A DNA stretch of 64,000 nucleotides from Anoplolepis gracilipes (Eukaryota; Arthropoda; Insecta; Hymenoptera; Formicidae). Location: the NCBI RefSeq assembly GCF_047496725.1, contig NC_132973.1, positions 16,903,733-16,967,732 on the forward strand. The letters run 5' to 3'. Below, piece by piece: positions 44,501 to 55,152 of this stretch. The notes beneath the pieces are model-generated. The model made no database searches and was not told the DNA's origin. It was given only the letters and a program-made list of their open reading frames with translations. Position numbers and translations under genes: made by a program. How positions within the stretch are numbered: the stretch's first letter is position 1; the number at the start of each line of letters is the position of its first letter.

Positions 44501-46243
44501 ATATCATTATATATGTATATATACATGTGGAACAGCAACTTTTTTTAATTTGCAATATTTATGATCAAGTTGATAATTCGTTTCTCTAAAATGAACGGAA
44601 CAAACTGCAGCAGATTTTTTTGGCTCATAATTTTGCAAATGTAAGGCTTCGAGCCATTTCTTGCGCATCTCCATATTTTGAGGAAACCTAAAATAATATA
44701 AATAAGTACGTAAGAAAGAGGCAATAGGAGCGAGGAGATGTGAATCAAAATTATAAGTTTTTTATATAGGTGATGTGTCGCAGGTATATTGACATTAAGT
44801 ACATTAGTAACATTCTATAAAATGACGGAAATTATAATAAAAATCTGAACGTTTCGATTCATGTTTTGAATCCTTTTCAGCATAATATATAAAATAAAAT
44901 AAAATAAATAAGTGAATTACAAATAGATAAAAATGAAATTAATGAGAAAACATCGCATAATAAAGGCGTAAGCAATGTATGAACTAAAAATCGTGATCGT
45001 ATTCGCATGATTAAATGGATCAATGCCTTAGAACCGCTGTACATATTTGTCGCATGTTAGTTGTATAAATTACATATATATAAAACGATCCAACTTGTTC
45101 GGCTCTTTTATTGTACGGCTTGCATAATAATCCCGCAAGGCAATTCTCCGAGGTTTCCAGACCGAGGGAGGTATGCAGTTAGATTGAGGGGTTAAGTCTG
45201 TATTAATAAAATGAGTATAATAAATACCTGTTTGTAATAAAGTTATTTACCGCTAGTTTGTGTATAATGGTGGTGACTCAGAAAAAGCTTACAGGATATG
45301 CATTCCGTTTGTGTGTTGTTGAATCTATGGTATATATATCGCGCAACTGATGTTTAACGTGTGGTTATGCCGATGGTACAGATGGTAATGAGCTCAAGGG
45401 CGAAAAATACATTTAAGATGGAAAGAGTTAGATAGGTGACATTAAATCTTAGGCAGTTTGTTTATTATATCATCGTAAATAGCTGGCAAACATTCTATAT
45501 CTGTTTGTAGATTTATGCTGTTTATTTGTCGTTTGATATATAACATTTCAGATATCAGTCTTTTTGTGTAATAGGGCTCATTGTCTAGTATTTGTGCATT
45601 GTCCCAGTCAAAGTCATGATTGTATGTTAGGCGGTGGTCAGTGAACACTGATTTGTTGTTATTGAGCTTCATTATGTTGGTCTTATGTTCTTTTATCCTA
45701 GTATTCAACTTTCTGCCTGTTTAACCAACATAAGAAGCGTCGCAATTTAGACAATTAATTTTGTATACCACGTTTGTTTTCATGGAAATAGGGACTAAAA
45801 TAATATATATATATATTTTCATATATAAATTATATTTATTATATAAGTATATTAAATTAACTACATCAATTTATTTGCAAATACTTAATTTACATAATCT
45901 ACATTTAAAATATTTTACTTACAAATGAAATGAAATGTTCCTATTTAGAACACGTTCCATCTCTACTTGTTCAACATTTTATTTATTTTTGTGTTTGCGA
46001 TTTTTACATTTATACACAACACAAAACTCATTTTTATATCTCTAAACTTCGATGTTAGTATGTTCTTCACACTACTATTTAACACCATGTTTAACACAAC
46101 ATATATGTTAGGTTAGATATTGGCCGAACATTATCGAGTCTTAACGAAATAAACCGAGTTGGCACCGATGCTCTCTTCCCCGTATCATCAGAGCCCCTCT
46201 CGCCCTAAATAGGGCCTAACGGCTCTGTCTATAAAAGTCTATG
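41058..46243. mobile_element. P-element-like transposon, right palindrome arm
   Basis: Inverse copy of 32012-37192, 5,186 bp, with the same TIRs and the same flanking 8-bp duplication in inverse (GTCCGACT). It includes the Penelope fragment (about 45442-45820), in which a premature stop shortens the GIY-YIG frame. Differences from the left copy are a handful of substitutions and microsatellite length. Confidence 0.9.
41608..43630 (-). pseudogene. THAP9-like transposase, right arm copy
   Basis: The 455-residue main frame is 43630-42263 and the C-terminal part is 42111-41608, separated by the same frameshift as on the left. Two residues differ from the left copy: His to Tyr at 34828/43426 and Ile to Arg at 35282/42972. 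The upstream exons continue to about 44690. All disabling frameshifts are shared, so the copies were already dead when duplicated. Confidence 0.82.
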
Positions 46244-46528
46244 GTCCGACTATATTTTGTATTTTTTGTATCAAATATTTGGGGTGGGAATCTATTGACC
46301 ACGTCGTCAATTGGCCAGTTTAAAACGAGACTTTCTGATTGGTTAATCGTTGCTGATGACCCTAGGCATAAAGTTTATGGGATGTTGTTCTTTTCCACGA
46401 TATAACTTTGGATAAAAAATCTTTGTTAACATAACATACTGGAGTATTTTAGCAACGTCAGACAAGTGGACGTATAACACACTTCGATTTGACGGAATCT
46501 ACCATCACATTTCGTTTTTACTCACAAT

Positions 46529-46974
46529 TAGAGTCCTATATAAACAGAGAAGCGACATCGGCGTCGCGATTTCTGATTGGTGATACCCCCACCTAATTGA
46601 AGCAGCCATATTGAGCCCCAAAGTGAAGATAAACTTATGCAGCATGCAGCATGTGTTTAGTCAGTGTTTAGGTTAGATATAATATTGTAATTGTCATTAG
46701 AAATAGACATCATATAATATATATGTATTTAATGTATAATATATATTTAATTTATATCGTTTATTTTTTAACTTTCAGTCTCTAAATATATAAAAATTAA
46801 TATAATAAATATAAAGAGATGGTACGAGTGTGCGAAGTTTTTGGTTGTCTTGTTCGGGAAGGTTAAGGATTAAGATTATATATATATTCAATATAATTAA
46901 AATGATTGCATATGCAATACATTTATACACTTATATTTTTGCGTAACATTTTTAATTGTTATTATTATTTGAGA

Positions 46975-47054
<80 letters not shown>

Positions 47055-47207
47055 TTATCAGATATATTTAATAAAAAAACTGTAACACGTTTATAACCTC
47101 ATATAAACGGAATATGTGTTTATTAAAGTTCTGGAGCGAGCACAATATGGCGGTGCTGGAGGTGGTGGTGGGGGATCGATGTCGCTTCTCTGTTATATAG
47201 GACTCTA
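46529..47207. mobile_element. hAT-like MITE, right arm copy
   Basis: Inverse of 31044-31726, flanked by CTCACAAT on both sides (inverse of ATTGTGAG). It contains the GA microsatellite (about 46974-47054). It is four bp shorter than the left copy. Confidence 0.8.
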
Positions 47208-47797
47208 CTCACAATCAGTAATCGGACACTCTGTATATAGGGTGTCCGTAGTGGTTCGCGTTTAACCGCTCGTTAGCAGATAAAGTATGTTAAACTGAGA
47301 AGAAAATTCGCAATAATTATTAAAAGTAATAAACAAAATTGTCTTGGCACGTGAGAAGCGGTAACCGCACGGGAGCGGCGAGTGACGGAGATGTGACACG
47401 TGACATATGATACTGCACCGAAAAGTATTATTTTGTTTTTTCAGTAATAGTAAAATGATGATGATGTCGCGTGTTGTGTGTAAGATACCCTGCGTATACA
47501 GGGTGTCCCATAATTCGCGAACCACCCGTCAGGTACAGGTAGAGTAGGTTAAACTGAGCAAAAAATGTTACAGGTAGTATAAGGTGTTAAGACGAAAAAA
47601 ATCACACGCATTAAACGAAGCGCGCACTATGGCCGGTATTCATAGTCCGTTCTTATATTCAAGCTCGTCTTAAATAAAGTCTTAAAATTCTATTCGGCCA
47701 TCTGATTGGTTGAACGTAGTCTTAAGTCAACTAAAAACATATCTTAAAATGATCTTATATATAAGAACGGACTATGAATACCGGCCTATGTGTGTGG

Positions 47798-50710
47798 CGG
47801 CCAACGTGGTTAATCGCGACGTGGTCAAACGCAACGTGGTTAAATGCAACGTGGTCAATCACAACGTGGTCAATCACGACGTGGTCAATTGTGACGTGGT
47901 CAAATGCGACGCATGGTCAATCCTAACGTGGTCAAATGCAACGTAATCAATTGTAACGTGGTCAATAGCAACGTAGTCAATTGCAACGCGTTGTGAATCG
48001 CGACGTGGTCAAATACGACGCATGGTCAATCGTAACATGGTCAAATGCGATGCGTGATCAATTGCAACGCGTGGTCAAATGCGACGCATGGTCAATCGTA
48101 ACGTGGTCAAATGCAACGTGGTCAATTGCAACGTGGTCAATTGCAACGCGTGGTCAATCGCGACGTGGTCAATCGCAACACGTGGTCAATTGCGACGTGG
48201 TCAATTGCAACGCGTGGTCAATCGCAACGTGGTCAAATGCGACGCATGGTCAATCGTAACGTGGTCAAATGCAACGAAATCAATTGTAACGTGGTCAATA
48301 ACAACGTAGTCAATTGCAACGTGGTCAATGGCAACGCGTGGTCAATCGCGACGTGGTCAAAATGCGACGCATGGTTAATTGTAACGTGGTCAAATGCAAC
48401 GTGGTCAATTGCAACGTGGTCAATTGCAACGCGTGGTCAATCGCGACGTGGTCAAATGCGACGCATGGTCAATCGTAACGTGGTCAAATGCAACGTGGTC
48501 AATTGCAACGTTGTCAATTGCAACGTTGTCAATTGCAACGTTGTCAATTGCAACGTGGTCAATTGCAACGCGTGGTCAATCGCGACGTGGTCAAAATGCG
48601 ACGCATGGTCAATTGTAACGTGGTCAAATGCAACGTGGTCAATTGCAACGTGGTCAATTGCAACGCGTGGTCAATCGCGACGTGGTCAAATGCGACGCAT
48701 GGTCAATCGTAACGTGGTCAAATGCAACGTGGTCAATTGCAACGTGGTCAATTGCAACGTGGTCAATTGCAACGCGTGGTCAATCGCGAGGTGGTCAAAT
48801 ACGACGCATGGTCAATCGTAACGTGGTCAATAGCAACGTAATCAATTGTAACGTGGTCAATAGCAACGTAGTCAATCGCAACGTGGTCAATGGCAACGCG
48901 TGGTCAATCGCGACGTGGTCAAATGCGACGTGGTCAAATGCAACGTGGTTAAATGCGACGTGGTCAAATGCGACGCGTGGTCAATCGTGACGTGGCCAAA
49001 TACGACGTGGTCAAATGCGAGGCGTGGTCAAATGCAACGTGGTCAATCGCGACATGGTGAAATGCGACGCGTGGTCAAACGCAACGTGGGCAATTGCAAC
49101 GTGGTCAATTGCAACGCGTGGTCAATCGCGACGTGGTCAAATGCGACGCATGGTCAATCGTAACGTGGTCAAATGCAACGTAATCAATTGTAACGTGGTC
49201 AATAGCAACGTAGTCAATCGCAACGTGGTCAATGGCAACGCGTGGTCAATCGCGACGTGGTCAAATGCGACGCACGGTCAATTGTAACGTGGTCAAATGC
49301 AACGTGGTCAATCGCGACGTGGTCAATTGCAACGCGTGGTCAATCGTAACGTGGTCAAATGCAACGTAATCAATTGTAACGTGGTCAATAGCAACGTAGT
49401 CAATCGCAACGTGGTCAATGGCAACGCGTGGTCAATCGCGACGTGGTCAAATGCGACGCACGGTCAATTGTAACGTGGTCAAATGCAACGTGGTCAATTG
49501 CAACGTGGTCAATTGCAACGCGTGGTCAATCGCGACGTGGTCAAATGCGACGCATGGTCAATCGTAACGTGGTCAATAGCAACGTAGTCAATCGCAACGT
49601 GGTCAATTGCGACGTGGTCAATCGCAACACGTGGTCAATCGCAACGTGGTCAATCGCAACGTGGTCAATCGCAACGTGGTCAATTGCAACGTGGTCAATT
49701 GCAACGCGTGGTCAATCGCGACGTGGTCAAATGCGACGCATGGTCAATCGTAACGTGGTCAATAGCAACGTAGTCAATCGCAACGTGGTCAATTGCGACG
49801 TGGTCAATCGCAACACGTGGTCAATCGCAACGTGGTCAATCGCAACGTGGTCAATCGCAACGTGGTCAATTGCTACGTGGTCAATCGCAACACGTGGTCA
49901 ATCGCAACGTGGTCAAATACGACGCGTGGTCAATCGCAACGTGGTCAAAAGCTACGTGGTCAAATGCAACGTGGTCAATAGTAACGTGGTCAATCGCAAC
50001 GTGGTCAATCGCAACGTGGTCAATCGCAACGTGGTCAATTGCGACGTGGTCAATCGCAACACGTGGTCAATCGCAACGTGGTCAATCGCAACGTGGTCAA
50101 TCGCAACGTGGTCAATTGCTACGTGGTCAATCGCAACACGTGGTCAATCGCAACGTGGTCAAATACGACGCGTGGTCAATCGCAACGTGGTCAAAAGCTA
50201 CGTGGTCAAATGCAACGTGGTCAATAGTAACGTGGTCAATCGCAACGTGGTCAATCGCAACGTGGTCAATCGCAACGTGGTCAATTGCGACGTGGTCAAT
50301 CGCAACACGTGGTCAATCGCAACGTGGTCAAATACGACGCGTGGTCAATCGCAACGCGGTCAAAAGCTATGTGGTCAAATGCAACGTGGTCAATAGTAAT
50401 GTGGTCAATCGCAACGTGGTCAATTGCGACATGGTCAATCGCAACACGTGGTCAATCGCAACGTGGTCAATCGCAACGTGGTCAAATACGACGCGTGGTC
50501 AATCGCAACGTGGTCAAAAGCTACGTGATCAAATGCAACGTGGTCAATAGTAACGTGGACAATCGCAACGTGGTCAATTGCAACGTGGTCAATTGCGACG
50601 CGTGGTCAATCGCAACGTGGTAAAATGCAACGCGTGGTCAATCGTAACGTGGTCAAATGCAACGTGGTCAAAAGTTTCTGTGGTCAATAACAACTTGGTC
50701 AAATGAGGCG
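47798..50710. repeat. Right minisatellite arm, about 2.9 kb
   Basis: About 190 units of 15 bp ('gtggtcaattgcaac') mixed with 17-bp variants ('gcgtggtcaatcgcgac', 'gcatggtcaatcgtaac') form higher-order repeats of several units. For example, a block of about 246 bp recurs near 49790-49980 and 50036-50226. Long frames of the type TWSIATWSIA cross it only because 15 is divisible by three. It is the inverted partner of the short left arm. Confidence 0.92.
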
Positions 50711-50715
50711 CTCCC

Positions 50716-50981
50716 AAAAAGGCTACACACTAAATTGGACCACCAAAGTGTTTGAAATTGTTAAGATACAGAAAACTAATTCCGTGAGATATATATTAAA
50801 AGTTTCGCGCGGAAATCCCGTCGCCGGTTAATTTTACGAATACGAACTACAACGCGTTGCTAATCCCGTTATATATCTTGTGGAAAAGATATTGAGGAAG
50901 AGGGGTGATGAAGTTTTTGTGAAATGGTTGGGATTCGATAGTTCACGGAATTCTTGGATACATAAAAATAATGTATTGTAA
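50716..50981 (+). pseudogene. E1 integrase C-terminal part with chromodomain
   Basis: Continuing the frame cut at 13878, it reads LNWTTKVFEIVKIQKTNS, then KVSRGNPVAG, a TAA at 50829-50831, FYEYELQRVANPVIYLVEK, and a chromodomain-like end DEVFVKWLGFDSSRNSWIHK. It stops at 50979-50981. Chromodomains are common at the C-terminus of Polinton integrases and probably direct integration to particular chromatin. With the earlier TAA this gene has at least two stops besides the 36.8 kb split. Confidence 0.85.
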
Positions 50982-52137
50982 AAATATAACAAATATTATA
51001 TAAACTTTACATATATATAAATATATAATATTCAAATATATAAGTAGATAGGATAAGAGAGTTCTAATCCAGGGATCTGAGGGGGGTGAGGTAAGCGGGG
51101 AGGAGACGAGGCGAGGTACCTCGCCTCCCGTACTGACCGGGGAGGAGGCCAAATGTCCCCCTAGACTGAGGGGAAGGGGGATGTACCAAATGTCCCCCCC
51201 AGGTTAAGGGGTAAGGTTGGTACCAAACACCCCCCTGATTGAGAGGGGGAGGGGGGAAGGCATACATATGGTTCCGCACGTGGAGGGAGTGTCCTCTCCG
51301 ACTGACTGCGGAGGTCTGATGGTGAGAGAGGAATGTCAACTGTTATAGATAAAATAATCACCCCACTCTGTTTATCCATAATGTATATTTGCAATAAATA
51401 ATTACGTTCGCAACGTGGTAGAGGGAGACGGTGCGATAGACGTTCGCAACGCGGTAGAGGGAGAAGGTGCGATAGACGTTCGCAACGCGGTAGAGGGAGA
51501 AGGTGCTATAGGCGTTCGCAACGCGTTAGAGGGAGACGGTGATATAGGCGTTCTATATAGCGTAGGACAAGGAGAGTATGACGTGGTGTGAGAAGGAAAG
51601 CGCTGTATGTGTATGACAAGAGAGTGCATGATGATAGGAAAAGGAGGGCATGATGGTAAGAAAAGGAGAGCATGATGGTAGGAAATGGAGATATGGGTGC
51701 GAGAGAAAAGAATAGAGAGGAAGAAGGATAGCGAGAAGGAGAGCGTGTTATGGGGTGCGAGAGAAAGAATAGAGAGGAAGGAGGATAGCGGAGGCGCGAT
51801 AAGACGGAGGCTAAGGCGTACGCGAGAAAAAAGATAATTTTTGCATGTTAAGTTTTTTATAATGTTAAATGTTATCTTATTATCTAATTATATCTAATAC
51901 AGAGGAAGAAGGATGGGATAGATGATGAAGGTGGATAAGTAATAAATATATATAAGTTTAACATAAATTTTATTTAAAAAGTGTGTATGTGTATACATAT
52001 AAAGTGTGTGTGTGTGTGTGTTTTAAAATTAAAAAAGAATAGAAATTGTAATAGAAAATTTGCAAAATTAAAATAGTTATATGTTTAAATATAAAAATAT
52101 AAAAAAGAATTAAAATTATAGTAGAAAATTTAAAAAA

Positions 52138-52186
52138 TTAAAAATCTGTAGGGGCGATGCGCCATGGGAACTCGTCATAGCTGCGT
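52138..52186 (-). CDS. Putative last exon of the TIR-borne gene (E3 left)
   Basis: After an acceptor 'ctgttacag' it encodes RSYDEFPWRIAPTDF and a stop. This is the conserved C-terminus seen in E1 and E2. The preceding exon would be the segment with LRKLFGELPYEVWETEEPW (about 52400-52270), which ends near a GTGAGT donor. The phase of this join is uncertain. The identical arrangement is in the right arm at 55740-55788. Confidence 0.45.
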
Positions 52187-52415
52187 CTGTAACAGGAAAA
52201 AAAAACATTTTTATTAGTACTTTAAAAATATTTTCTAAAATGATAAAAATTATAAATACTCACAATCTATTCGGAGTCTCTCTCATCTGACGACCTGGAG
52301 TCCTCCTGAGAATTTCGGGGAGCCACGGTTCCTCTGTCTCCCACACCTCATACGGAAGCTCACCAAAGAGTTTCCGCAAACAAAGACGATAGATAAAAGA
52401 TCCTTTGAGCCTTTT

Positions 52416-52721
52416 TCAGTTTTTTTTCAACACATGTGTGTGTGTATTAAATGAGTTATGTACAAGTCGCTTTCTTCTTTCTTCTAAAAAGTCTATCCTT
52501 CTTTCTTTTTTTATCTGTAGCAGCCTCTCTTTTCGAAGATACTTTATTTCCACAACAACAGGATCTTCAAATTGCATAAGTTCTATATCGGTATTTTCAT
52601 CGACCACATCACATAAAAAATCTATATCGTCACGGATCTCGAAAAACAGTTTTAACGATCTTGCATAAGTCTTTGGTAAACCAATTTCACGATTTTGTAA
52701 AAATTGCACTACAGAATTCAT
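52416..52721 (-). CDS. MNSVV family small protein, intact, E3 left copy
   Basis: 101 residues: MNSVVQFLQNREIGLPKTYA, LKLFFEIRDDIDFLCDVVDE, then a basic C-terminal half (YLRKERLLQIKKERRIDFLE). No known domain is recognised. It looks helical with an acidic middle and a basic end. The right-arm copy (55204-55509) encodes the same protein. Both E1 and E2 copies are frameshifted, so this is the reference form. Confidence 0.65.
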   Translation of the reverse strand: MNSVVQFLQNREIGLPKTYARSLKLFFEIRDDIDFLCDVVDENTDIELMQFEDPVVVEIKYLRKERLLQIKKERRIDFLEERRKRLVHNSFNTHTHVLKKN

Positions 52722-52773
52722 GGCACTACCGAAGGCGTTGTAGTTTATGCGATACTAAACTATTCAAAAGTTA

Positions 52774-53993
52774 AATAGAATATTATTTAAATTGGACGCG
52801 ATTGAAAATAAAATCGAATCTACTATGCATTGCAATAAACATATAAAAATTGTGCTTTACAAAATGTATTCAAAATATTCAATTGGTGGTCGAAGCATTA
52901 TTATAAAGGTTTGATCAATCCATATTTATAATAAACTATTGTCAAAATACATATGCGTTATTATCTTTTTTTCTATCCTCTCCTTATAGCAAGTATTATA
53001 TACCTTATCCTTGTATACATCTGTGTGGTGAATAATATATTACAGTACGTGATGCATTTTTCTGTTAGTTTGCATTTTCAGCAGACAATAGACGTGGAAT
53101 ATTTAACATCTTTAAACAAGTAGTCGATCAATGACAGTTGATTACGAACTGATCATGGTTCGTTTTTAATGTTGATTGAGGTTTATTTGATGTTGAGATC
53201 GACGTTCGTTTGATGTATGATAGTGGTTCAAACATGGTTGAATCGATGTTTCAATCGATGTTGATCAATGTTCGTTACATGTTTGTTTAATGTTTATTTG
53301 ATTGTGTCGTGATTCAATAATCGTTTTATTATAATTATCTGTATGAACACTGTGTGGAGCGACAGTTGTCTTTTTTATTACTGATTTTTATTATTTCTTT
53401 CTTCGCCTATTCTTTATAAAACGTATCCTGTGTATAGTTGGATCTAAATTCATTCTGCTAAAGATGCTGAAAAATACTTATGTAGATGAGACGTGATACT
53501 CGAGTTAGAAGAAAATGAGAGTTTTTTCTTGTCCATCTCTGTAGTATTATATCGTATTATATTTCAGTACGTGATGCAGTTGCATCTGGTACTATATTTC
53601 GATTCACGATATTAAAATAATTAACGTCTCTTAAACAGTACAAATAGTTGATTTTTGTTTATTATAATTGATCATGATACATTTTATGTTGATTGACGTT
53701 CGTTTGATGTACGATAGTGGTTCAAACATGGTTGGATCGATGTTCATCGCGGTTCGATAGATGTTTGTTTGATGTTTATTTGATGTATGATTGTGGTTCG
53801 AACATGGTTGGATCGATGTTTCAATTGATGTTGATCAATGTTCGATACATGTCTGTTTAATGTTTATTTGATTGTGTCGTGATTCAATAATTGTTTTATT
53901 ATAATTATCTGTATGAATGCTGTGTGGAGAGGCAGTTGTCTTTTTCATTACTGATTTTTATTATTTCTTTCTTCGCCTATTCTTTAATGTGAC
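52774..53993. other. E3 core, left part: gene remnants and repeats
   Basis: 52790-52940 reads as a decayed C-terminus of the PTFVDLQGF family (its 'tgctttacaaaatgtattca' matches 54457 onward). 53100-53290 and 53690-53880 hold repeats such as 'ttgatgttgatcaatgttcg'. 53385-53520 and 53940-53985 match the intergenic DNA of E2 near 26720-26850 ('tctttcttcgcctattcttt'). No intact gene is visible. Confidence 0.6.
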
Positions 53994-54029
53994 AATCCTC
54001 TAACGAACGTAGTACGTAAAATTACATGA
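53994..54029 (+). pseudogene. Last codons of a capsid gene (E3)
   Basis: The sequence reads NPLTNVVRKIT and a stop, identical to the C-terminus of the E1 capsid protein, with 'gaatcagcaattatcccctc' downstream as in E2. Everything upstream of it has been deleted. It shows that E3 derives from a full capsid-bearing element. Confidence 0.7.
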
Positions 54030-54168
54030 ATCAGCAATTATCCCCTCCAATGTTAAAACTTGCGATACAAGAAAAATCTATCCTACAACCAAAATTGTAC
54101 GCCGAATATTATATGAAGTTATAAGGCGCTCTTAAACCGAGCAGAAACGCTCGTTTTATTCGTTTTCG

Positions 54169-54485
54169 ATTGGAAAACATCACAATCTGCAATGGGAAGA
54201 TGGAAACATTCCATACTACATGGCTAAACGTTTAATCACTGAAACTGTGACGTTGAAAGATGTAGCTTCTCGAGTGTATGTTAAGGGGCATGAAAAACGA
54301 GAATGGTTGGCAAATTTACTGGCAGATGATGCGAGAATCGGCCTTATTATCGAGACATTGGATAACGATGATTGGATAACTATGAAGACGTTCCTCCTTT
54401 AGATAAATTTAATGTTACTCTGCACTACGATAAACATGTAAGAAATTGCGCTTTACAAAATGTATTTAAAATATTCAATTGGTGA
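54169..54485 (+). pseudogene. PTFVDLQGF-family protein, C-terminal part (E3)
   Basis: It reads HHNLQWEDGNIPYYMAKRLI, VYVKGHEKREWLANLLADDA and RIGLIIETLDND. A frame break follows, then LHYDKHVRNCALQNVFKIFN to the stop. The N-terminal half is missing. The order capsid end then this gene matches E1 and E2. The following 54486-55150 is AT-rich, then pyrimidine-rich repeat, then two 'ttagcgcaaacat' repeats, with no gene. Confidence 0.62.
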
Positions 54486-55152
54486 TCGAATCATCATCAT
54501 GAAGGTTTAATCAACCCATATTTACATTAAAAACTATAGTTCAAGTATTATTTTCTATATTCTGTAATTAAATTTTTTTAATTTTAAATAAATTTGGAAT
54601 TTTTATACATTTATATTTCTTTTACTGTCACCTTCTTTCCTTACCATCATGCTCTCTCCTTTCCTTACACATCATACTCTCCTTGTCCTACTTCTATAGC
54701 GCTGTCCTTTTCTCACCATGGGCGCTCTCCTTCTTCTCTATTCTTTCTCTCACCATGCGCGCTGTTCTTCCTCTCTATTCTTTCTCTCGCACCCATATCT
54801 CCTTTTCCTGCCATCATGCTCTCCTTTTCTTATCGTCATGCACTCCTTGTCCTACACATACACCACATCGTACTATAGAACGCCTAATTATATTTATTAT
54901 TTATATTTATAGTCAAATATACATGATAATGTCCACCCACTATGCGACACGTTATTCTTTAGCGCAAACATTCGTACTGTCGGCGCGTTATTTTTTAGCG
55001 CAAACATCCGTACTGTCGACGGTCTGTTTATGTTATCATTTAGCCAAAAATTTTATCTTATGCTTTGTCGTATACATTTGTAACCGAATATTTCAATCAT
55101 CGTATACATTTGATTCGATTTCATCATACGACAGCCGCACACACGGTGCTAT

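Larger units (their letters stand above)
30454..47797. repeat. 17.3 kb near-perfect palindrome, arms about 8.6 kb
   Basis: Sequence from 30454 inward is repeated in inverse from 47797 inward, meeting around 39125. Matching landmarks include the P-element ends (32012/46243 and 37192/41058), the hAT-like MITE (31044/47207) and 'gaataacc' at 39043 against 39207. While reading I found six substitutions (30577, 32531, 34828, 35282, 38494, 38768) and a few small indels, so identity is above 99.8 percent. Both arms contain the same nested insertions and the same frameshifts. The palindrome therefore arose after those events. Confidence 0.93.
13879..50715. mobile_element. Large foldback-type insertion splitting the E1 integrase gene
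   Basis: AAAAAGG occurs at 13872-13878 and again at 50716-50722, and the integrase frame is continuous across these copies. The ends are inverted: the left reads 'gggagtcatttgaccacg' and the right, reverse-complemented, reads 'gggagcgcctcatttgac', followed by matching 'ttgttattgaccacag'. Without E2 and its duplication the insertion is about 20.8 kb: minisatellite arms plus a 17.3 kb palindrome. I see no transposase specific to it, so how it moved is unknown. Confidence 0.7.
51043..52773. repeat. E3 left terminal inverted repeat
   Basis: Near-identical inverse of 55153-56885, with only scattered differences seen (for example 'ctgagaatttcgg' against 'gaaattctgcagg'). It contains the GC-rich terminal repeats, the 36-bp minisatellite, a purine-rich block, a GT microsatellite, a last exon of the TIR-borne gene family (52186-52138) and the MNSVV gene. 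Confidence 0.9.

Noticed and set aside
47710..50623. Long open frames (up to 322 codons) with VVNRNVV, TWSIATWSIA and RRGQSQRGQ repeats
   Set aside because: They are by-products of a 15-bp tandem repeat that stays open in all three forward frames. There is no start context, no conservation and no other evidence of coding.
47800..50700. CRISPR-like regular array
   Set aside because: The 15/17-bp units are contiguous with no unique spacers, in a eukaryotic transposon context. It is a minisatellite.
13313..50831. Stop-codon reassignment or readthrough in the Polinton genes
   Set aside because: The stops are a mix of TAA, TAG and TGA and occur together with many frameshifts, so ordinary decay explains them better than recoding.
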